Assembly (NCBI RefSeq): GCF_016756535.1
Contig: NZ_AP023247.1
Coordinates: forward strand, 3,286,501-3,350,500
Reading direction: 5' to 3'
Length of the DNA: 64,000 nt
Origin: Mesorhizobium sp. 131-2-1
GTDB taxonomy: Bacteria > Pseudomonadota > Alphaproteobacteria > Rhizobiales > Rhizobiaceae
Shown piece after piece: positions 38,864 through 48,336 of this stretch. A program made the translations under genes and the position numbers. Positions within the stretch are counted from its first letter, which is position 1. Each line of letters begins with the position of its first letter. The notes under the pieces are model-generated. The model saw nothing but the letters and a program-made list of their open reading frames with translations, was not told where the DNA came from and searched no databases.

Positions 38864-40603
38864 TCATTCCGGCACGCCGGCGATGCCCAATGCCTCGACG
38901 TAACGCTCGGCGAAAACCTTGTCCCGCCACGGGTTGATCTGTCTCTGCAGGCTGAGCGTGTAGGTCGGGAACGCCTCCATCAGCCGCAGGGCTGCCGCCT
39001 GCGCTTCGTCCAGCCGGTTGAGTTTGACCAGCGCCATGATCACCACCCGGTGCGAGGAGCCGTAGTTCGGCATCTCGTGCAGCGCGCGTTCTCCCCATGC
39101 CAGCGCTTCCTCGTAGCGCTCGAGCATCAGGTAGCTCATGCCGATGCCGGAGAGCGCGATGCCCTTCTCGGGGTCGACCGGGCTCAGCCGCATTGCCCTG
39201 TGAAAGTGCTCGATCGCGACGAGCGGGCGGCTCGCATGTGCGTTCACCCAACCGCTGCCCGTATGGCCCTGCGCCGAATTGGGGTTGAGCAGCAGGGATC
39301 GTTCGATCGTGCGCAGCGCCATCTCGTAGTCCTTCGCGCTGTAGGCGATCACCTGCGCGGCGAAGCGTAGGCTCGTGGGGTCGTCGCGCGCTTCCGCCAG
39401 TACCTCGCGCGCCATGCGCGCGGCGACGCGGGTATCGTCGGGCTCATGCCAGCACTGGCTCACGGACAGGCTGCGGACATAGGCGCCGAGTCCCTTCGCC
39501 AAGCTGAAGCCAGGGTCGATGCTGAGCGCCTCGTTGGTGAGCCGGCGCACATCGGCAAAGCCTTCGCGCGTCATGCTGTAGAAGCGCGGCAGCGCGCGAA
39601 GGTAGAGGTCGTAGGCGCTGATGTAGTCGGTCGGCTTCATGCGCGCCTGCTTGATCTCCTCCAGCCGGATGCTCGGCTCGACAGCGCCGACGACGCTCTC
39701 GGTCACCTTGTCCTGCAGATCGAAGATGTCGCTGACGTCGCCCTCGAAGCGGTCGGTCCAGACATGGTGTCCGCTGATTGCGTCCACCAACTGCCCACTG
39801 ATGCGCACCCGCGATCCGGCTCTGCGGATGCTGCCTTCGAGCACGTAGCGGACGCCCAGCTCGCGCCCGACCTGGCGTAGGTCCACCGCCCGGCCCTTGT
39901 AGGTGAAGGACGAGTTGCGGGCGATCACGAAGAAGGAGTTCACCCGGCTCAATCCCGTGATGATGTCCTCCACCAGCCCGTCGGCGAAGTATTCCTGGTC
40001 GGGGTCGCCGCTCATGTTGGTGAAAGGCAGAACCGCGATCGAGGGTTTCTCGGGCAGGGGAGGCGGTACCGACGCACTGGCGTCGGCCTCCACGCGGTAG
40101 GCGCGGACAGGCCGCTCGATGTTCTTGAGGCGCAAGTCGCCGAGTGGCGTGAAGCCGCAGTCGAGCTTGCCCTGAAGGTGGTCGAAGGCGGTGCCCGAGA
40201 CGACCACGGTGCCGGGATCGGCGATGCCTTCGAGGCGGGCGGCGATGTTGACCCCGTCACCGTAGATGTCGCCGTCCTCCTCGCAGATCACGTCGCCGAG
40301 ATTGACGCCGATGCGGAAGCGAATCCGCTGTTCCTCGGACGTCTCCGCCTCGCGTTCCGCCAAGGCCTGCTGGATCGCCATCGCCGAGGTCACCGCATTG
40401 ACGACGCTCGCGAACTCGCACAGCATGCCGTCGCCGGTGCGCTTGACGATCCGACCCTGGTGCTCGGAGATCAGCGGTTCGAGGAGGTCCTTGCGGTAGA
40501 TTTTCAGCCGCTCGAGCGTACCGCGCTCGTCGCGCTCCATCAGGCGCGAATAGCCGACCACGTCGCAAGCCAGGATCGCTGCGAGGTGGCGCTGCGCGGT
40601 CAT
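38864..40603 (-). CDS. Class III adenylate cyclase with TolB/FlgO-like and TPR modules
   Basis: Numbered from the ATG at 40603 the protein has 579 residues. A class III cyclase domain fills residues about 5-175: the metal aspartates are in LACDVVGYS (Asp14) and KRTGDGMLCEF (Asp58), and IYGDGVNIAARLE follows. Residues about 188-310 match the module KPSIAVLPFTNMSGDPDQEYFADGL, which is found with cyclases and transcription factors and resembles FlgO/TolB N-terminal folds. TPR-like helices fill the rest. No signal peptide or membrane helix. An alternative start at 40690 adds 29 residues and has a duplicated GGAG-containing region upstream; the conserved part begins only at 40603. Confidence 0.88.
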   Translation of the reverse strand: MTAQRHLAAILACDVVGYSRLMERDERGTLERLKIYRKDLLEPLISEHQGRIVKRTGDGMLCEFASVVNAVTSAMAIQQALAEREAETSEEQRIRFRIGVNLGDVICEEDGDIYGDGVNIAARLEGIADPGTVVVSGTAFDHLQGKLDCGFTPLGDLRLKNIERPVRAYRVEADASASVPPPLPEKPSIAVLPFTNMSGDPDQEYFADGLVEDIITGLSRVNSFFVIARNSSFTYKGRAVDLRQVGRELGVRYVLEGSIRRAGSRVRISGQLVDAISGHHVWTDRFEGDVSDIFDLQDKVTESVVGAVEPSIRLEEIKQARMKPTDYISAYDLYLRALPRFYSMTREGFADVRRLTNEALSIDPGFSLAKGLGAYVRSLSVSQCWHEPDDTRVAARMAREVLAEARDDPTSLRFAAQVIAYSAKDYEMALRTIERSLLLNPNSAQGHTGSGWVNAHASRPLVAIEHFHRAMRLSPVDPEKGIALSGIGMSYLMLERYEEALAWGERALHEMPNYGSSHRVVIMALVKLNRLDEAQAAALRLMEAFPTYTLSLQRQINPWRDKVFAERYVEALGIAGVPE

Positions 40604-40689
40604 TGCACCGCTCAACCAAGCGCCTGCACGCTGGTCGCCCCGCGTCCATGTCCTGCCAGCCTCCAGACGCCCCACGCGCATGGTATTCA

Positions 40690-40728
40690 TCTCTCCCAGT
40701 CTCCGCCCGTCTCTCCCAGTCTCCGCCG
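40690..40728. repeat. Tandem 20-bp direct repeat ahead of the cyclase
   Basis: The unit TCTCTCCCAGTCTCCGCC plus two bases (CG, then GT) occurs twice in a row (40690-40709 and 40710-40729). Read on the cyclase strand each copy contains GGAGACTGGGAGAGA, so a ribosome-site-like sequence is duplicated beside the upstream start at 40690. Confidence 0.85.
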
Positions 40729-40729
40729 T

Positions 40730-41238
40730 TTCGCCGATACAGGACGGAGAACGCAGCTTGGCCTTGCCTTCACGAGATTTCGCCATCCCGCCTGCGAGGC
40801 GTAGAGCGCTCCAGTCACTGCGCTAACAGGCTTCTGGGGACGCTGACGCACCACTCCCAGAAGGCCGGAGATATTTCCTGTCTTGTGTAACCGGTTGACG
40901 CCACCGCGGCAGTGCTTTTGTATCGGATATCACACCAGACGTTCGTGCTTGGAGGTGCCGAGGGTCGGCAAGTGGTGCAACGCTGCCGTCCGAAGCCGGA
41001 GTGTGTCGGCTTGAGGCCGGAAAAGCGGCAGGCGACGACTTTAATAGCCAGGCAAATGGACCGTGCCGCCATTTTCATATGAAGTATCAAAAAGATAGAA
41101 CGCAGAATTCCCCAACGACGATCCGCTGGCTAAGAGCCAGCTGCTCCGCCGCCTCACCGGAATTTAACCGCATTGGTGCAGCATGAGCAGCCCTGCTAGC
41201 ATGCATTGATTCAAACGCCTTTCGTACGGTTGCCCTTC
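40730..41238. other. Intergenic region between the cyclase and glmU, no gene seen
   Basis: About 500 bases divide the divergent cyclase and glmU genes. Composition is less GC-rich than the coding regions. The only structure I see is a 7-bp hairpin at 41125-41141 (GCTGGCT-AAG-AGCCAGC). A frame at 40815-41090 on the minus strand has no ribosome site and unusual composition. Promoters for both genes must be here, but I cannot place them. Confidence 0.5.
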
Positions 41239-42612
41239 ATGAGCCAGAGATCCTGCCTGTCCGTCATCCTTGCCGCCGGCGAGGGCACGCGCATGAAGAG
41301 CGCGCTGCCCAAGGTGCTGCATCCTATCGCCGGGCTGCCGATGGTGGCTCATGTGGTGAAGGCGGCCGAAGCCGCCGGCAGTGGCGATCTGGCGCTGGTG
41401 ATTGGCCATGGCGCGGAGGACATGCGCAAGGCGGCGCAGAAATTCGCGCCGAAGGCAGAGACCTTCGTGCAGGAGAAGCGGCTCGGCACCGCGCATGCCG
41501 TGCTGGCGGCACGTGTAGCAATATCAAAGGGTTACGACGATATCCTGGTAATGTTCGGCGATACGCCGCTAATCGATCCGGAAGCGCTTGCCGTGGCGCG
41601 CAAGAAACTGGCGGAAGGTGCCGCCGTCGTCGTCGTCGGCTTCCGCCCACCCAATCCGACCGGCTATGGCCGCCTGATCGAGAAGGGCGGCCGGCTCGTC
41701 GCCATCCGCGAGGAGAAGGACTGCTCGGCGGAGGAGAAGAAGATCGGCTTCTGCAATGCCGGCATGATGGCGGTGGCGGGCAAGCATGCGCTCGAACTGC
41801 TCGACAAGGTCGGCAACAGCAATGCCAAGGGCGAGTTCTATCTCACCGACATCGTCGAGATCGCCGGTGGCCGCGGCCTCGACGTCGTAGCGACGGAAGC
41901 AAGTTTTGAGAGCGCGCTCGGCATCAACAACCGGGCCGAGCTCGCCGAGGCGGAAGGCATCTGGCAGGCGCGCCGGCGGCGCGAGGCGATGCTGTCCGGC
42001 GTGACGCTGATCGCGCCCGAAAGCGTCTATTTCTCGCATGACACCGAAATCGGCGCCGACACAGTGGTCGAGCCCAATGTCTGGTTCGGCCCGGGCGTCA
42101 GGATCGCTACGGGCGCCAGGATCCACGCCTTCAGCCACATAGAGGGGGCAACGATCGCCGCCAATTGCGATGTCGGTCCGTTTGCGCGGCTGCGGCCGGG
42201 TGCCGACCTCAAGCAGAAGGCCAAGGTCGGCAATTTTTGCGAGGTCAAGCAGGCGACGATCGAGGAAGGCGCCAAGGTCAACCACCTGACCTATATCGGC
42301 GATGCGCGGGTCGGCGCCGGGGCCAATATCGGCGCCGGCACCATCACCTGCAACTATGACGGCTATTCGAAGTTCTTCACCGATATCGGCGAGGGCGCGT
42401 TCGTCGGCTCCAACTCCTCGCTGGTGGCGCCGGTCACGATCGGCAAGGGCGGCTATATCGCCTCGGGCAGCGTGATCACCGAAAGCGTGCCTGACGATGC
42501 GCTGGCCTTCGGCCGTGCCCGCCAGAAGACGATCCCGGGCAAGGGCAAGGAGTTGCGCGAGCGCTTTGCCTCGGCGGCTGCGGCGAAGAAGAAAGCCGCC
42601 ACCGACCATTAG
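41239..42612 (+). CDS. glmU: Bifunctional GlcNAc-1-phosphate uridyltransferase / glucosamine-1-phosphate acetyltransferase
   Basis: A 457-residue enzyme that acetylates glucosamine-1-phosphate and then forms UDP-GlcNAc, the precursor of peptidoglycan and lipid A. The N-terminal uridyltransferase has [19 protein letters not shown] near residue 10 and VMFGDTPLI near 100. The C-terminal left-handed beta-helix shows hexapeptide repeats ([25 protein letters not shown]) and the acetyltransferase region [25 protein letters not shown]. The ATG at 41239 gives the family N-terminus; no strong ribosome site is seen. glmS follows 590 bases on, separated by one opposed gene. Confidence 0.97.
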   Translation: MSQRSCLSVILAAGEGTRMKSALPKVLHPIAGLPMVAHVVKAAEAAGSGDLALVIGHGAEDMRKAAQKFAPKAETFVQEKRLGTAHAVLAARVAISKGYDDILVMFGDTPLIDPEALAVARKKLAEGAAVVVVGFRPPNPTGYGRLIEKGGRLVAIREEKDCSAEEKKIGFCNAGMMAVAGKHALELLDKVGNSNAKGEFYLTDIVEIAGGRGLDVVATEASFESALGINNRAELAEAEGIWQARRRREAMLSGVTLIAPESVYFSHDTEIGADTVVEPNVWFGPGVRIATGARIHAFSHIEGATIAANCDVGPFARLRPGADLKQKAKVGNFCEVKQATIEEGAKVNHLTYIGDARVGAGANIGAGTITCNYDGYSKFFTDIGEGAFVGSNSSLVAPVTIGKGGYIASGSVITESVPDDALAFGRARQKTIPGKGKELRERFASAAAAKKKAATDH

Positions 42613-42615
42613 CGG

Positions 42616-42990
42616 TCAGTCGGCAGGCTCGATGTTCTTGCCGAAAGCGGCGGTCACTTCGATCCTGCCGACGATCGATCTGTTGAATTCTGGCAGGTCT
42701 TCGGCGGGTATCCAGTACTCCAGATGCGCCTTGCTGCCGGCATGCTCGACCCGGTACCGGTCGAGAAAATCCTTCAGAACGTCGAACCGGGTGACGAAGC
42801 CCGAGCCGCTGGCGGGTACGCTCCAGTCGCGTGCGATCTGCACCGCGTAGGCTTCGGACAGGACCGGATAGAAAATCGGCTGTTGGGGCAGGCGGGGCGG
42901 GAACGCCCGCATGCCCGATGCCTCGATCAGCTTCAGCTCTTCCGGTCCGACAGGCCGCCAGAGTGTCACGGTGGGTTTTGTTTCGCTCAT
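42616..42990 (-). CDS. Conserved hypothetical protein, 'ADP-ribosylation/crystallin J1'-type annotation
   Basis: A 124-residue soluble protein: TLWRPVGPEELKLIEASGMRAFPPRLPQQPIFYPVL at the start, ARDWSVPASGSGFVTRFDV in the middle and HLEYWIPAEDLPEFNRSIVGRIEV near the end. This sequence type is widespread and often labelled ADP-ribosylation/crystallin J1 in databases, though I see no catalytic motif of ADP-ribosylglycohydrolases, so the label should not be trusted. Function unknown. It converges with glmU three bases away and diverges from glmS. Confidence 0.72.
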   Translation of the reverse strand: MSETKPTVTLWRPVGPEELKLIEASGMRAFPPRLPQQPIFYPVLSEAYAVQIARDWSVPASGSGFVTRFDVLKDFLDRYRVEHAGSKAHLEYWIPAEDLPEFNRSIVGRIEVTAAFGKNIEPAD

Positions 42991-43202
42991 GGCCAGACTT
43001 TAGCCAGATATTTCTGAAACGAGAACCAAGCGCTTGAAAAACCGAACGATTGCAGTAACCGGATTGCAACAGCGGTCTGTCATGGTGCATTGCGAGCAAG
43101 ATCCGTTCCGCTGACACGGAACGAAACGCAAATTGACTTTCACGGCAGGCCGGCAATCCCTAGATAGCGCTGGGTTTCTGCAAGGAATCGGGGGTAACGG
43201 CC

Positions 43203-45026
43203 ATGTGCGGCATCGTCGGAATTGTCGGCCAGCAGCAGGTGGCGCCGCTCATTGTCGACGCACTGAAGCGGCTCGAATATCGCGGCTATGACTCGGCCGG
43301 CGTCGCCACCATCGAGAATGGCGAGCTCGGCCGCCGCCGCGCCGAAGGCAAGCTGATCAATCTCGAACGCCGGCTGAAGGACGAGCCGCTCGAGGGCACG
43401 ATCGGCATCGGCCACACGCGCTGGGCCACCCACGGCGTGCCGAACGAGACCAATGCGCATCCGCATTTTTCCGACGGCGTCGCCATCGTCCACAACGGCA
43501 TCATCGAGAATTTCGCCGAATTGCGCGACGAACTGATCCGCGACGGCTACAAGTTCTCCTCGCAGACCGACACCGAGGTCGTCGCGCATTTGGTGGCGCG
43601 TGAACTGGCTGGTGGGCTGAAGCCGGTCGATGCGGCGCACAAGGCGTTGAAACGGCTGGAAGGCGCCTTTGCGCTGGCGATCATGTTCAAGGGCGACGAG
43701 GACCTCATCGTCGGCGCCCGCAACGGCCCGCCGCTGGCCGTCGGCCATGGCGACGGCGAGATGTTTTTGGGATCCGACGCCATCGCGCTCGCCCCCTTCA
43801 CTAATTCGATCACCTATCTGGAAGATGGCGACTGGGCGGTGGTGCGCCGCGACGGCGTCACCATCTTCGATATTGATGGCAACGAGGTCGCCCGCAAGCG
43901 GCAGCAGTCGCTGTCGACCAGCTTCATGGTCGACAAGGGCAACCGGCGCCACTTCATGGAAAAGGAAATCCATGAGCAGCCGGAAGTGATCTCGCACACG
44001 CTGGCCCACTATGTCGATTTCGTCTCCGGCGTCTCCAAGCCGCTCGAGCTGCCGTTCGATTTCGCCAAGATCGGCCGGCTGGCGATCTCGGCCTGCGGCA
44101 CCGCCTATCTCGCCGGCCTGATCTCGAAATACTGGTTCGAGCGCTATGCGCGGCTGCCGGTCGACATCGACGTCGCTTCGGAGTTCCGCTACCGTGAGAT
44201 GCCGCTGTCGGCGAACGACGCCGCCTTCTTCATCTCGCAGTCGGGCGAGACCGCCGACACGCTGGCTTCGCTGCGCTATTGCCGCAAGGCGGGCATGAAG
44301 ATCGGCGCCGTCGTCAACGTGCGCGAATCGACCATGGCGCGTGAATCCGACGTCGTGCTGCCGACGCTGGCCGGGCCGGAAATCGGCGTCGCCTCGACCA
44401 AGGCTTTTACCTGCCAACTCTCGGTGCTGGCATCGCTTGCCGTGCGCGCCGGCGTGGCCCGCGGCACGATCTCGAAGGAGCAGGAGAAAGTCCTGGTGCG
44501 CGAGCTCTCCGAAGCGCCGCGCTACGCCAACCAGGTGCTGAAACTCGAAGCGCAGATCGAAAGGATCGCACGCGAACTGTCGCGCTACTCCGATGTGCTT
44601 TATCTCGGCCGCGACACCAATTTTCCGCTGGCCATGGAAGGCGCGCTAAAACTCAAGGAAATCTCCTATATCCACGCTGAGGGCTATGCCGCCGGCGAGT
44701 TGAAGCACGGGCCGATCGCGCTGATCGACGAGAACATGCCGGTCATCGTCATCGCCCCGCATGACCGCATTTTTGAGAAAACCGTATCGAACATGCAGGA
44801 AGTGGCGGCGCGCGGCGGCAAGATCATCCTGATCACCGATGCCAAGGGCGCGGCGCAGGCCAGCGTGAAGACGATGGAGACGATCGTCCTGCCCGAGGTG
44901 CCGGAGATCATCTCGCCCATCATCTATGCGCTGCCGATCCAGATGCTCGCCTATTTCGCCGCCGTGTTCATGGGTACCGACGTCGACCAGCCGCGCAATC
45001 TGGCGAAATCGGTGACGGTGGAGTAG
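43203..45026 (+). CDS. glmS: Glutamine-fructose-6-phosphate aminotransferase (isomerising)
   Basis: A 607-residue enzyme that makes glucosamine-6-phosphate. The N-terminal glutamine amidotransferase starts MCGIVGIVG with Cys2 as nucleophile, and contains GHTRWATHG and HNGIIEN. Two SIS sugar-isomerase domains follow (SACGTAYLAGLISKYWFE; then LGRDTNFPLAMEGALKLKEISYIHAEGYAAGELKHGP), and the C-terminus ends LAKSVTVE. The leader carries a small hairpin (CGTTCCG and CGGAACG around CTGACA, near 43107-43126), but none of the glmS ribozyme sequence of Gram-positive bacteria. Confidence 0.98.
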   Translation: MCGIVGIVGQQQVAPLIVDALKRLEYRGYDSAGVATIENGELGRRRAEGKLINLERRLKDEPLEGTIGIGHTRWATHGVPNETNAHPHFSDGVAIVHNGIIENFAELRDELIRDGYKFSSQTDTEVVAHLVARELAGGLKPVDAAHKALKRLEGAFALAIMFKGDEDLIVGARNGPPLAVGHGDGEMFLGSDAIALAPFTNSITYLEDGDWAVVRRDGVTIFDIDGNEVARKRQQSLSTSFMVDKGNRRHFMEKEIHEQPEVISHTLAHYVDFVSGVSKPLELPFDFAKIGRLAISACGTAYLAGLISKYWFERYARLPVDIDVASEFRYREMPLSANDAAFFISQSGETADTLASLRYCRKAGMKIGAVVNVRESTMARESDVVLPTLAGPEIGVASTKAFTCQLSVLASLAVRAGVARGTISKEQEKVLVRELSEAPRYANQVLKLEAQIERIARELSRYSDVLYLGRDTNFPLAMEGALKLKEISYIHAEGYAAGELKHGPIALIDENMPVIVIAPHDRIFEKTVSNMQEVAARGGKIILITDAKGAAQASVKTMETIVLPEVPEIISPIIYALPIQMLAYFAAVFMGTDVDQPRNLAKSVTVE

Positions 45027-45121
45027 GCAGCTCGCGATCGGCTGCGCTTTAAAAACTTCGCAGTTCCAAAGCGTCGTTCGGTTCACTAATGTTGCGCTGC
45101 AACCCGCGCGCCCGGTGAACC

Positions 45122-45883
45122 ATGTCCGATGCTCCCAGAACCTCAGGCATGACCCGGCTGCGGAATTATTTCCTCACCGGCTTCATCGTCTGCGCGCCGC
45201 TGGCGATCACCGCCTACATCGCATGGTCCTTCATCGGCTGGGTCGATTCCTGGGTCAAACCCTATATTCCCGCGCGCTACAGCCCCGACACCTACCTGCC
45301 GTTCCCGGTCCCCGGCTTCGGTCTGATCGTGGCGCTCTTCCTGGTCACGCTGATCGGTTTCATGACTGCCAACATCGTCGGCCGCGCCATCGTCAATTTC
45401 GGCGAGCGGCTGCTCGGCCGCATGCCGTTGGTGCGCGGCATCTATGGTTCGCTGAAGCAGATTTTCCAAACGGTGCTGTCGAACAAGGGCGACATGTTCC
45501 GCCAGGTCGGGCTGGTCGAATATCCGCGCAAGGGTATCTGGTCGCTGGTCTTCGTCGCCAGCGAGAAGGAAACCGAGATCAACCAGAAGCTTGATCAGGA
45601 AGGCGACCCGCTGATTGCGGTGTTCATGCCGTGCACGCCGAACCCGACCACCGGCTTCCTGATGTATGTGCTGAAATCCGATATCGTGCTGCTCGACATG
45701 ACGATCGAGGACGGCGCCAAACTGATCGTTTCGGCCGGACTGGTGGCGCCCGAAGTGAAGAGCAAGCTGGTGACCGTGAACGGCGAGCAGATCGAGGGAT
45801 CGCTCGCCAACCCGTCGATAGGCGCCGCCGGGCCTCAGCCGGCGCGCAGCAGGCGCACGGCCTCGTCGCGGCCGAACAGATAG
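45122..45883 (+). CDS. DUF502 family membrane protein
   Basis: A 253-residue protein with two transmembrane segments (YFLTGFIVCAPLAITAYIAWSFI near residues 16-38 and PGFGLIVALFLVTLIGFMTANIV near 63-85) and a C-terminal soluble domain with FMPCTPNPTTGFLMYV near residue 170. This is the DUF502 layout; function unknown, but the family often lies beside recG in alphaproteobacteria. The last 49 bases overlap the end of recG on the other strand, and the encoded tail (PARSRRTASSRPNR) is basic and probably disordered. Confidence 0.9.
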   Translation: MSDAPRTSGMTRLRNYFLTGFIVCAPLAITAYIAWSFIGWVDSWVKPYIPARYSPDTYLPFPVPGFGLIVALFLVTLIGFMTANIVGRAIVNFGERLLGRMPLVRGIYGSLKQIFQTVLSNKGDMFRQVGLVEYPRKGIWSLVFVASEKETEINQKLDQEGDPLIAVFMPCTPNPTTGFLMYVLKSDIVLLDMTIEDGAKLIVSAGLVAPEVKSKLVTVNGEQIEGSLANPSIGAAGPQPARSRRTASSRPNR

Positions 45884-47943
45884 AGCAGCAGGCGCAGCGA
45901 CGCGCCGCGTTCGGATTGCAGTTCCGGATCGCGCGACAGGATCAGCCTGGCATCGTCGCGCGCGGCCTCGAGCAGGTCGGCATGCGCCTCGATGCGCGCG
46001 ACCTGGAAGCCGGGCGTGCCGGATTGGCGCGTGCCCAGCAACTCGCCTTCGCCACGCAGTTTCAAATCTTCCTCGGCGATCAGGAAACCGTCCTCGGTCT
46101 CGCGCATCACCGACAGCCGGCGCTTCGCGGTGTCGCCGAGCGGGTCCTTGTAGAGCAGTACGCAGGAAGATGGTTTGTCGCCGCGGCCGACCCGGCCGCG
46201 CAACTGGTGCAGCTGGGCCAGGCCGAAGCGCTCGGCATGCTCGATGACCATGATCGTGGCATCCGGCACGTCGACACCCACCTCGATGACGGTCGTGGCG
46301 ATCAGAATGCGGGTTTCGCCCTGCTTGAAGGCGCGCATCGCCTCGTCCTTCTCAGCACCCTTCATGCGGCCATGGACGAGGCCGATGCGGTCGCCGAACA
46401 GCGGTTTCAGTGAGGCAAAGCGGTCCTCCGCCGACATCAGCTTGATCTCTTCGGATTCCTCGACCAGCGGGCAGATCCAGTAGATCTTCTGGCCGTCGGC
46501 GACCGCGTCGCGCATGCGCCCGACCAACTCGTCCAGCCGCTCCAGCGGCAGCGTGACGGTGCGGATCGGCTGGCGGCCGGCGGGTTTCTCGGTCAGCTTG
46601 GAGACGTCCATGTCGCCAAAGGCGGTCAGCACCAGCGTGCGCGGGATCGGCGTCGCCGTCATCACCAGCATGTCGGGCGCGTCGCCCTTGGCGGTGATGG
46701 CAAGCCGCTGGTGAACGCCGAACCGGTGCTGCTCGTCGACGACGGCCAGGACGAGATCGTGGAACGCGACCGATTCCTGGAACAGGGCGTGCGTGCCGAT
46801 GACGATGTCGATCGCGCCGCTGGCCAGCCCGGCCAGCGTCTCCGCGCGTTCGCGGCCCTTCTCGCGACCGGTGAGGATGGCGGTGCGCAGGCCGGCCTTT
46901 TCCGCCAGCGGCGATATCGTCGCCAGATGCTGGCGCGCCAGGATCTCGGTCGGCGCCATCAGCGCCGCCTGGCCGCCGGCTTCGACCGCGCGCGCCATGG
47001 CAAGCAGTGCCACCACCGTCTTACCGGAGCCGACATCGCCCTGCAGCAGCCGCAGCATGCGCTCGGGGTCGGCGAGGTCGGCGATGATCTCGGCGAGCGC
47101 GAATTCCTGCGACGGGGTGAGCGAGTAGGGCAGCGCTTCGCGCAGCTTGTCGACAATGCGGCCGTCGCCGGTCAGCGGCCGGCCGGACAGCCGGCGGATC
47201 CTGGCTCGCACGAGGGCGAGGGAGACCTGGCCGGCCAGCAGTTCGTCATAGGCAAGCCGCCGCCACGCCGCCCCCTCAATGGCGACATCGATCGGGTCCG
47301 CCGGATAGTGGATGCGCGTGAGTGCATCGCCAAAGGCGGGAAAGGTCTGGCGGCGCATGAAGGCATCGTCCTGCCATTCCGGCAGCTCCGGCAAGCGGCC
47401 AAGCGCCTGGCCGATGGCGCGGCGCAGCACCTTGCCCGACAGACCGGCGGTGAGTGGATAGACCGGCTCGACCAGCGGCAGGTTTTCCGCCTCGCCGGCC
47501 AGCGCGATATGGTCGGGGTGGACCATGGTCGGGCGGCCGTTGAACCATTCCATGCGGCCCGAGATGACGACGTGTTCGCCCACTGGCATCGATTTTTCGA
47601 GATAGGCGGCGTGGGCATGGAAAAAGGTCAGCGCGATCTCGCCGGTGTCGTCATGGGCGTAGACCCGGTACGGCACCGATCTGTTGCCACGCGGCGGCGG
47701 CTGGTGGCGGTCGATGCGCACCTCGAGCGTGACGATCGCGCCTTCGGCGGCCAGCGCGATGCCCGGCCGGTTGCGGCGGTCGATCACGGTGTGCGGCAGC
47801 ACGAACAGCAGGTCGCCGGCGCGCGCGGCGCGGTCGCCGAGATCGGCGGCCACGACCTTCTCGATCAGCAAGCCGACCTTCGGCCCGACGCCGGCAAGCG
47901 AAGTGATCGGGACGAACAGTGGATCGAGCAGGGAAGGACGCAT
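45835..47943 (-). CDS. recG: ATP-dependent DNA helicase RecG
   Basis: A 702-residue helicase that reverses stalled replication forks and processes branched intermediates. The wedge/OB region fills the first 250 residues (ITSLAGVGPKVGLLIEK and an OB-like segment near 60-150). Walker A is LLQGDVGSGKTVVALLAM near residue 300, motif II DEQHRFGV near 400, motif III TATPIPRTLVLT, and the C-terminal motif QLHQLRGRVGRG. The end overlaps DUF502 by 49 bases, tail to tail. It diverges from sdhE. Confidence 0.97.
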   Translation of the reverse strand: MRPSLLDPLFVPITSLAGVGPKVGLLIEKVVAADLGDRAARAGDLLFVLPHTVIDRRNRPGIALAAEGAIVTLEVRIDRHQPPPRGNRSVPYRVYAHDDTGEIALTFFHAHAAYLEKSMPVGEHVVISGRMEWFNGRPTMVHPDHIALAGEAENLPLVEPVYPLTAGLSGKVLRRAIGQALGRLPELPEWQDDAFMRRQTFPAFGDALTRIHYPADPIDVAIEGAAWRRLAYDELLAGQVSLALVRARIRRLSGRPLTGDGRIVDKLREALPYSLTPSQEFALAEIIADLADPERMLRLLQGDVGSGKTVVALLAMARAVEAGGQAALMAPTEILARQHLATISPLAEKAGLRTAILTGREKGRERAETLAGLASGAIDIVIGTHALFQESVAFHDLVLAVVDEQHRFGVHQRLAITAKGDAPDMLVMTATPIPRTLVLTAFGDMDVSKLTEKPAGRQPIRTVTLPLERLDELVGRMRDAVADGQKIYWICPLVEESEEIKLMSAEDRFASLKPLFGDRIGLVHGRMKGAEKDEAMRAFKQGETRILIATTVIEVGVDVPDATIMVIEHAERFGLAQLHQLRGRVGRGDKPSSCVLLYKDPLGDTAKRRLSVMRETEDGFLIAEEDLKLRGEGELLGTRQSGTPGFQVARIEAHADLLEAARDDARLILSRDPELQSERGASLRLLLYLFGRDEAVRLLRAG

Positions 47944-48035
47944 GATGTCAGCTTATGTCGCGACGGCCATTGCGCAAGGCTGACACCGCCCTCTATCCAC
48001 GCTATATGCGCCGCTTCAGCAAGGGATACGGCGCC

Positions 48036-48323
48036 ATGACCGGGACACAACGATCAAGCGAGGGGCTGGATGCCCGCCGCCGCAAGCTGCTGTTCCGCTC
48101 GTGGCATCGCGGCATGCGCGAAATGGACCTGATCCTGGGCTCCTTCGCCGATACCGAGATCGGTGGCTTGACCGATGCGGAAATCGACCAATATGAAAAG
48201 CTCCTTGAAATCCCCGACACCGAATTCCTGCCTTTCATCACCGGCGAACGTCCGGTTCCGGCCGACATCGACTGCGCTGTCCTGCAAAAGATCCTGGCGT
48301 CGCGCCGGACCATGACATTTTGA
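48036..48323 (+). CDS. sdhE: Succinate dehydrogenase assembly factor SdhE (FAD assembly factor)
   Basis: A 95-residue protein of the SdhE/Sdh5 (DUF339) family, which helps attach FAD to the flavoprotein subunit of succinate dehydrogenase. The hallmark RGMREMDLILG (RGxxE) stands near residues 26-36 and the helical bundle continues through YEKLLEIPDTEFLPFITG. The ATG at 48036 is preceded by AAGGGA at 11 bases; two upstream ATGs are less likely. It lies 13 bases before mfd on the same strand; the sdh genes themselves are elsewhere. Confidence 0.9.
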   Translation: MTGTQRSSEGLDARRRKLLFRSWHRGMREMDLILGSFADTEIGGLTDAEIDQYEKLLEIPDTEFLPFITGERPVPADIDCAVLQKILASRRTMTF

Positions 48324-48336
48324 AAAACGCATACAA

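Noticed and set aside
40815..41090. 91-residue minus-strand frame upstream of the cyclase
   Set aside because: No ribosome site and no protein-like pattern.
43020..43202. A glmS ribozyme in the glmS leader
   Set aside because: The leader lacks the conserved ribozyme core; only a small 7-bp hairpin is visible. That ribozyme is known from Gram-positive bacteria.
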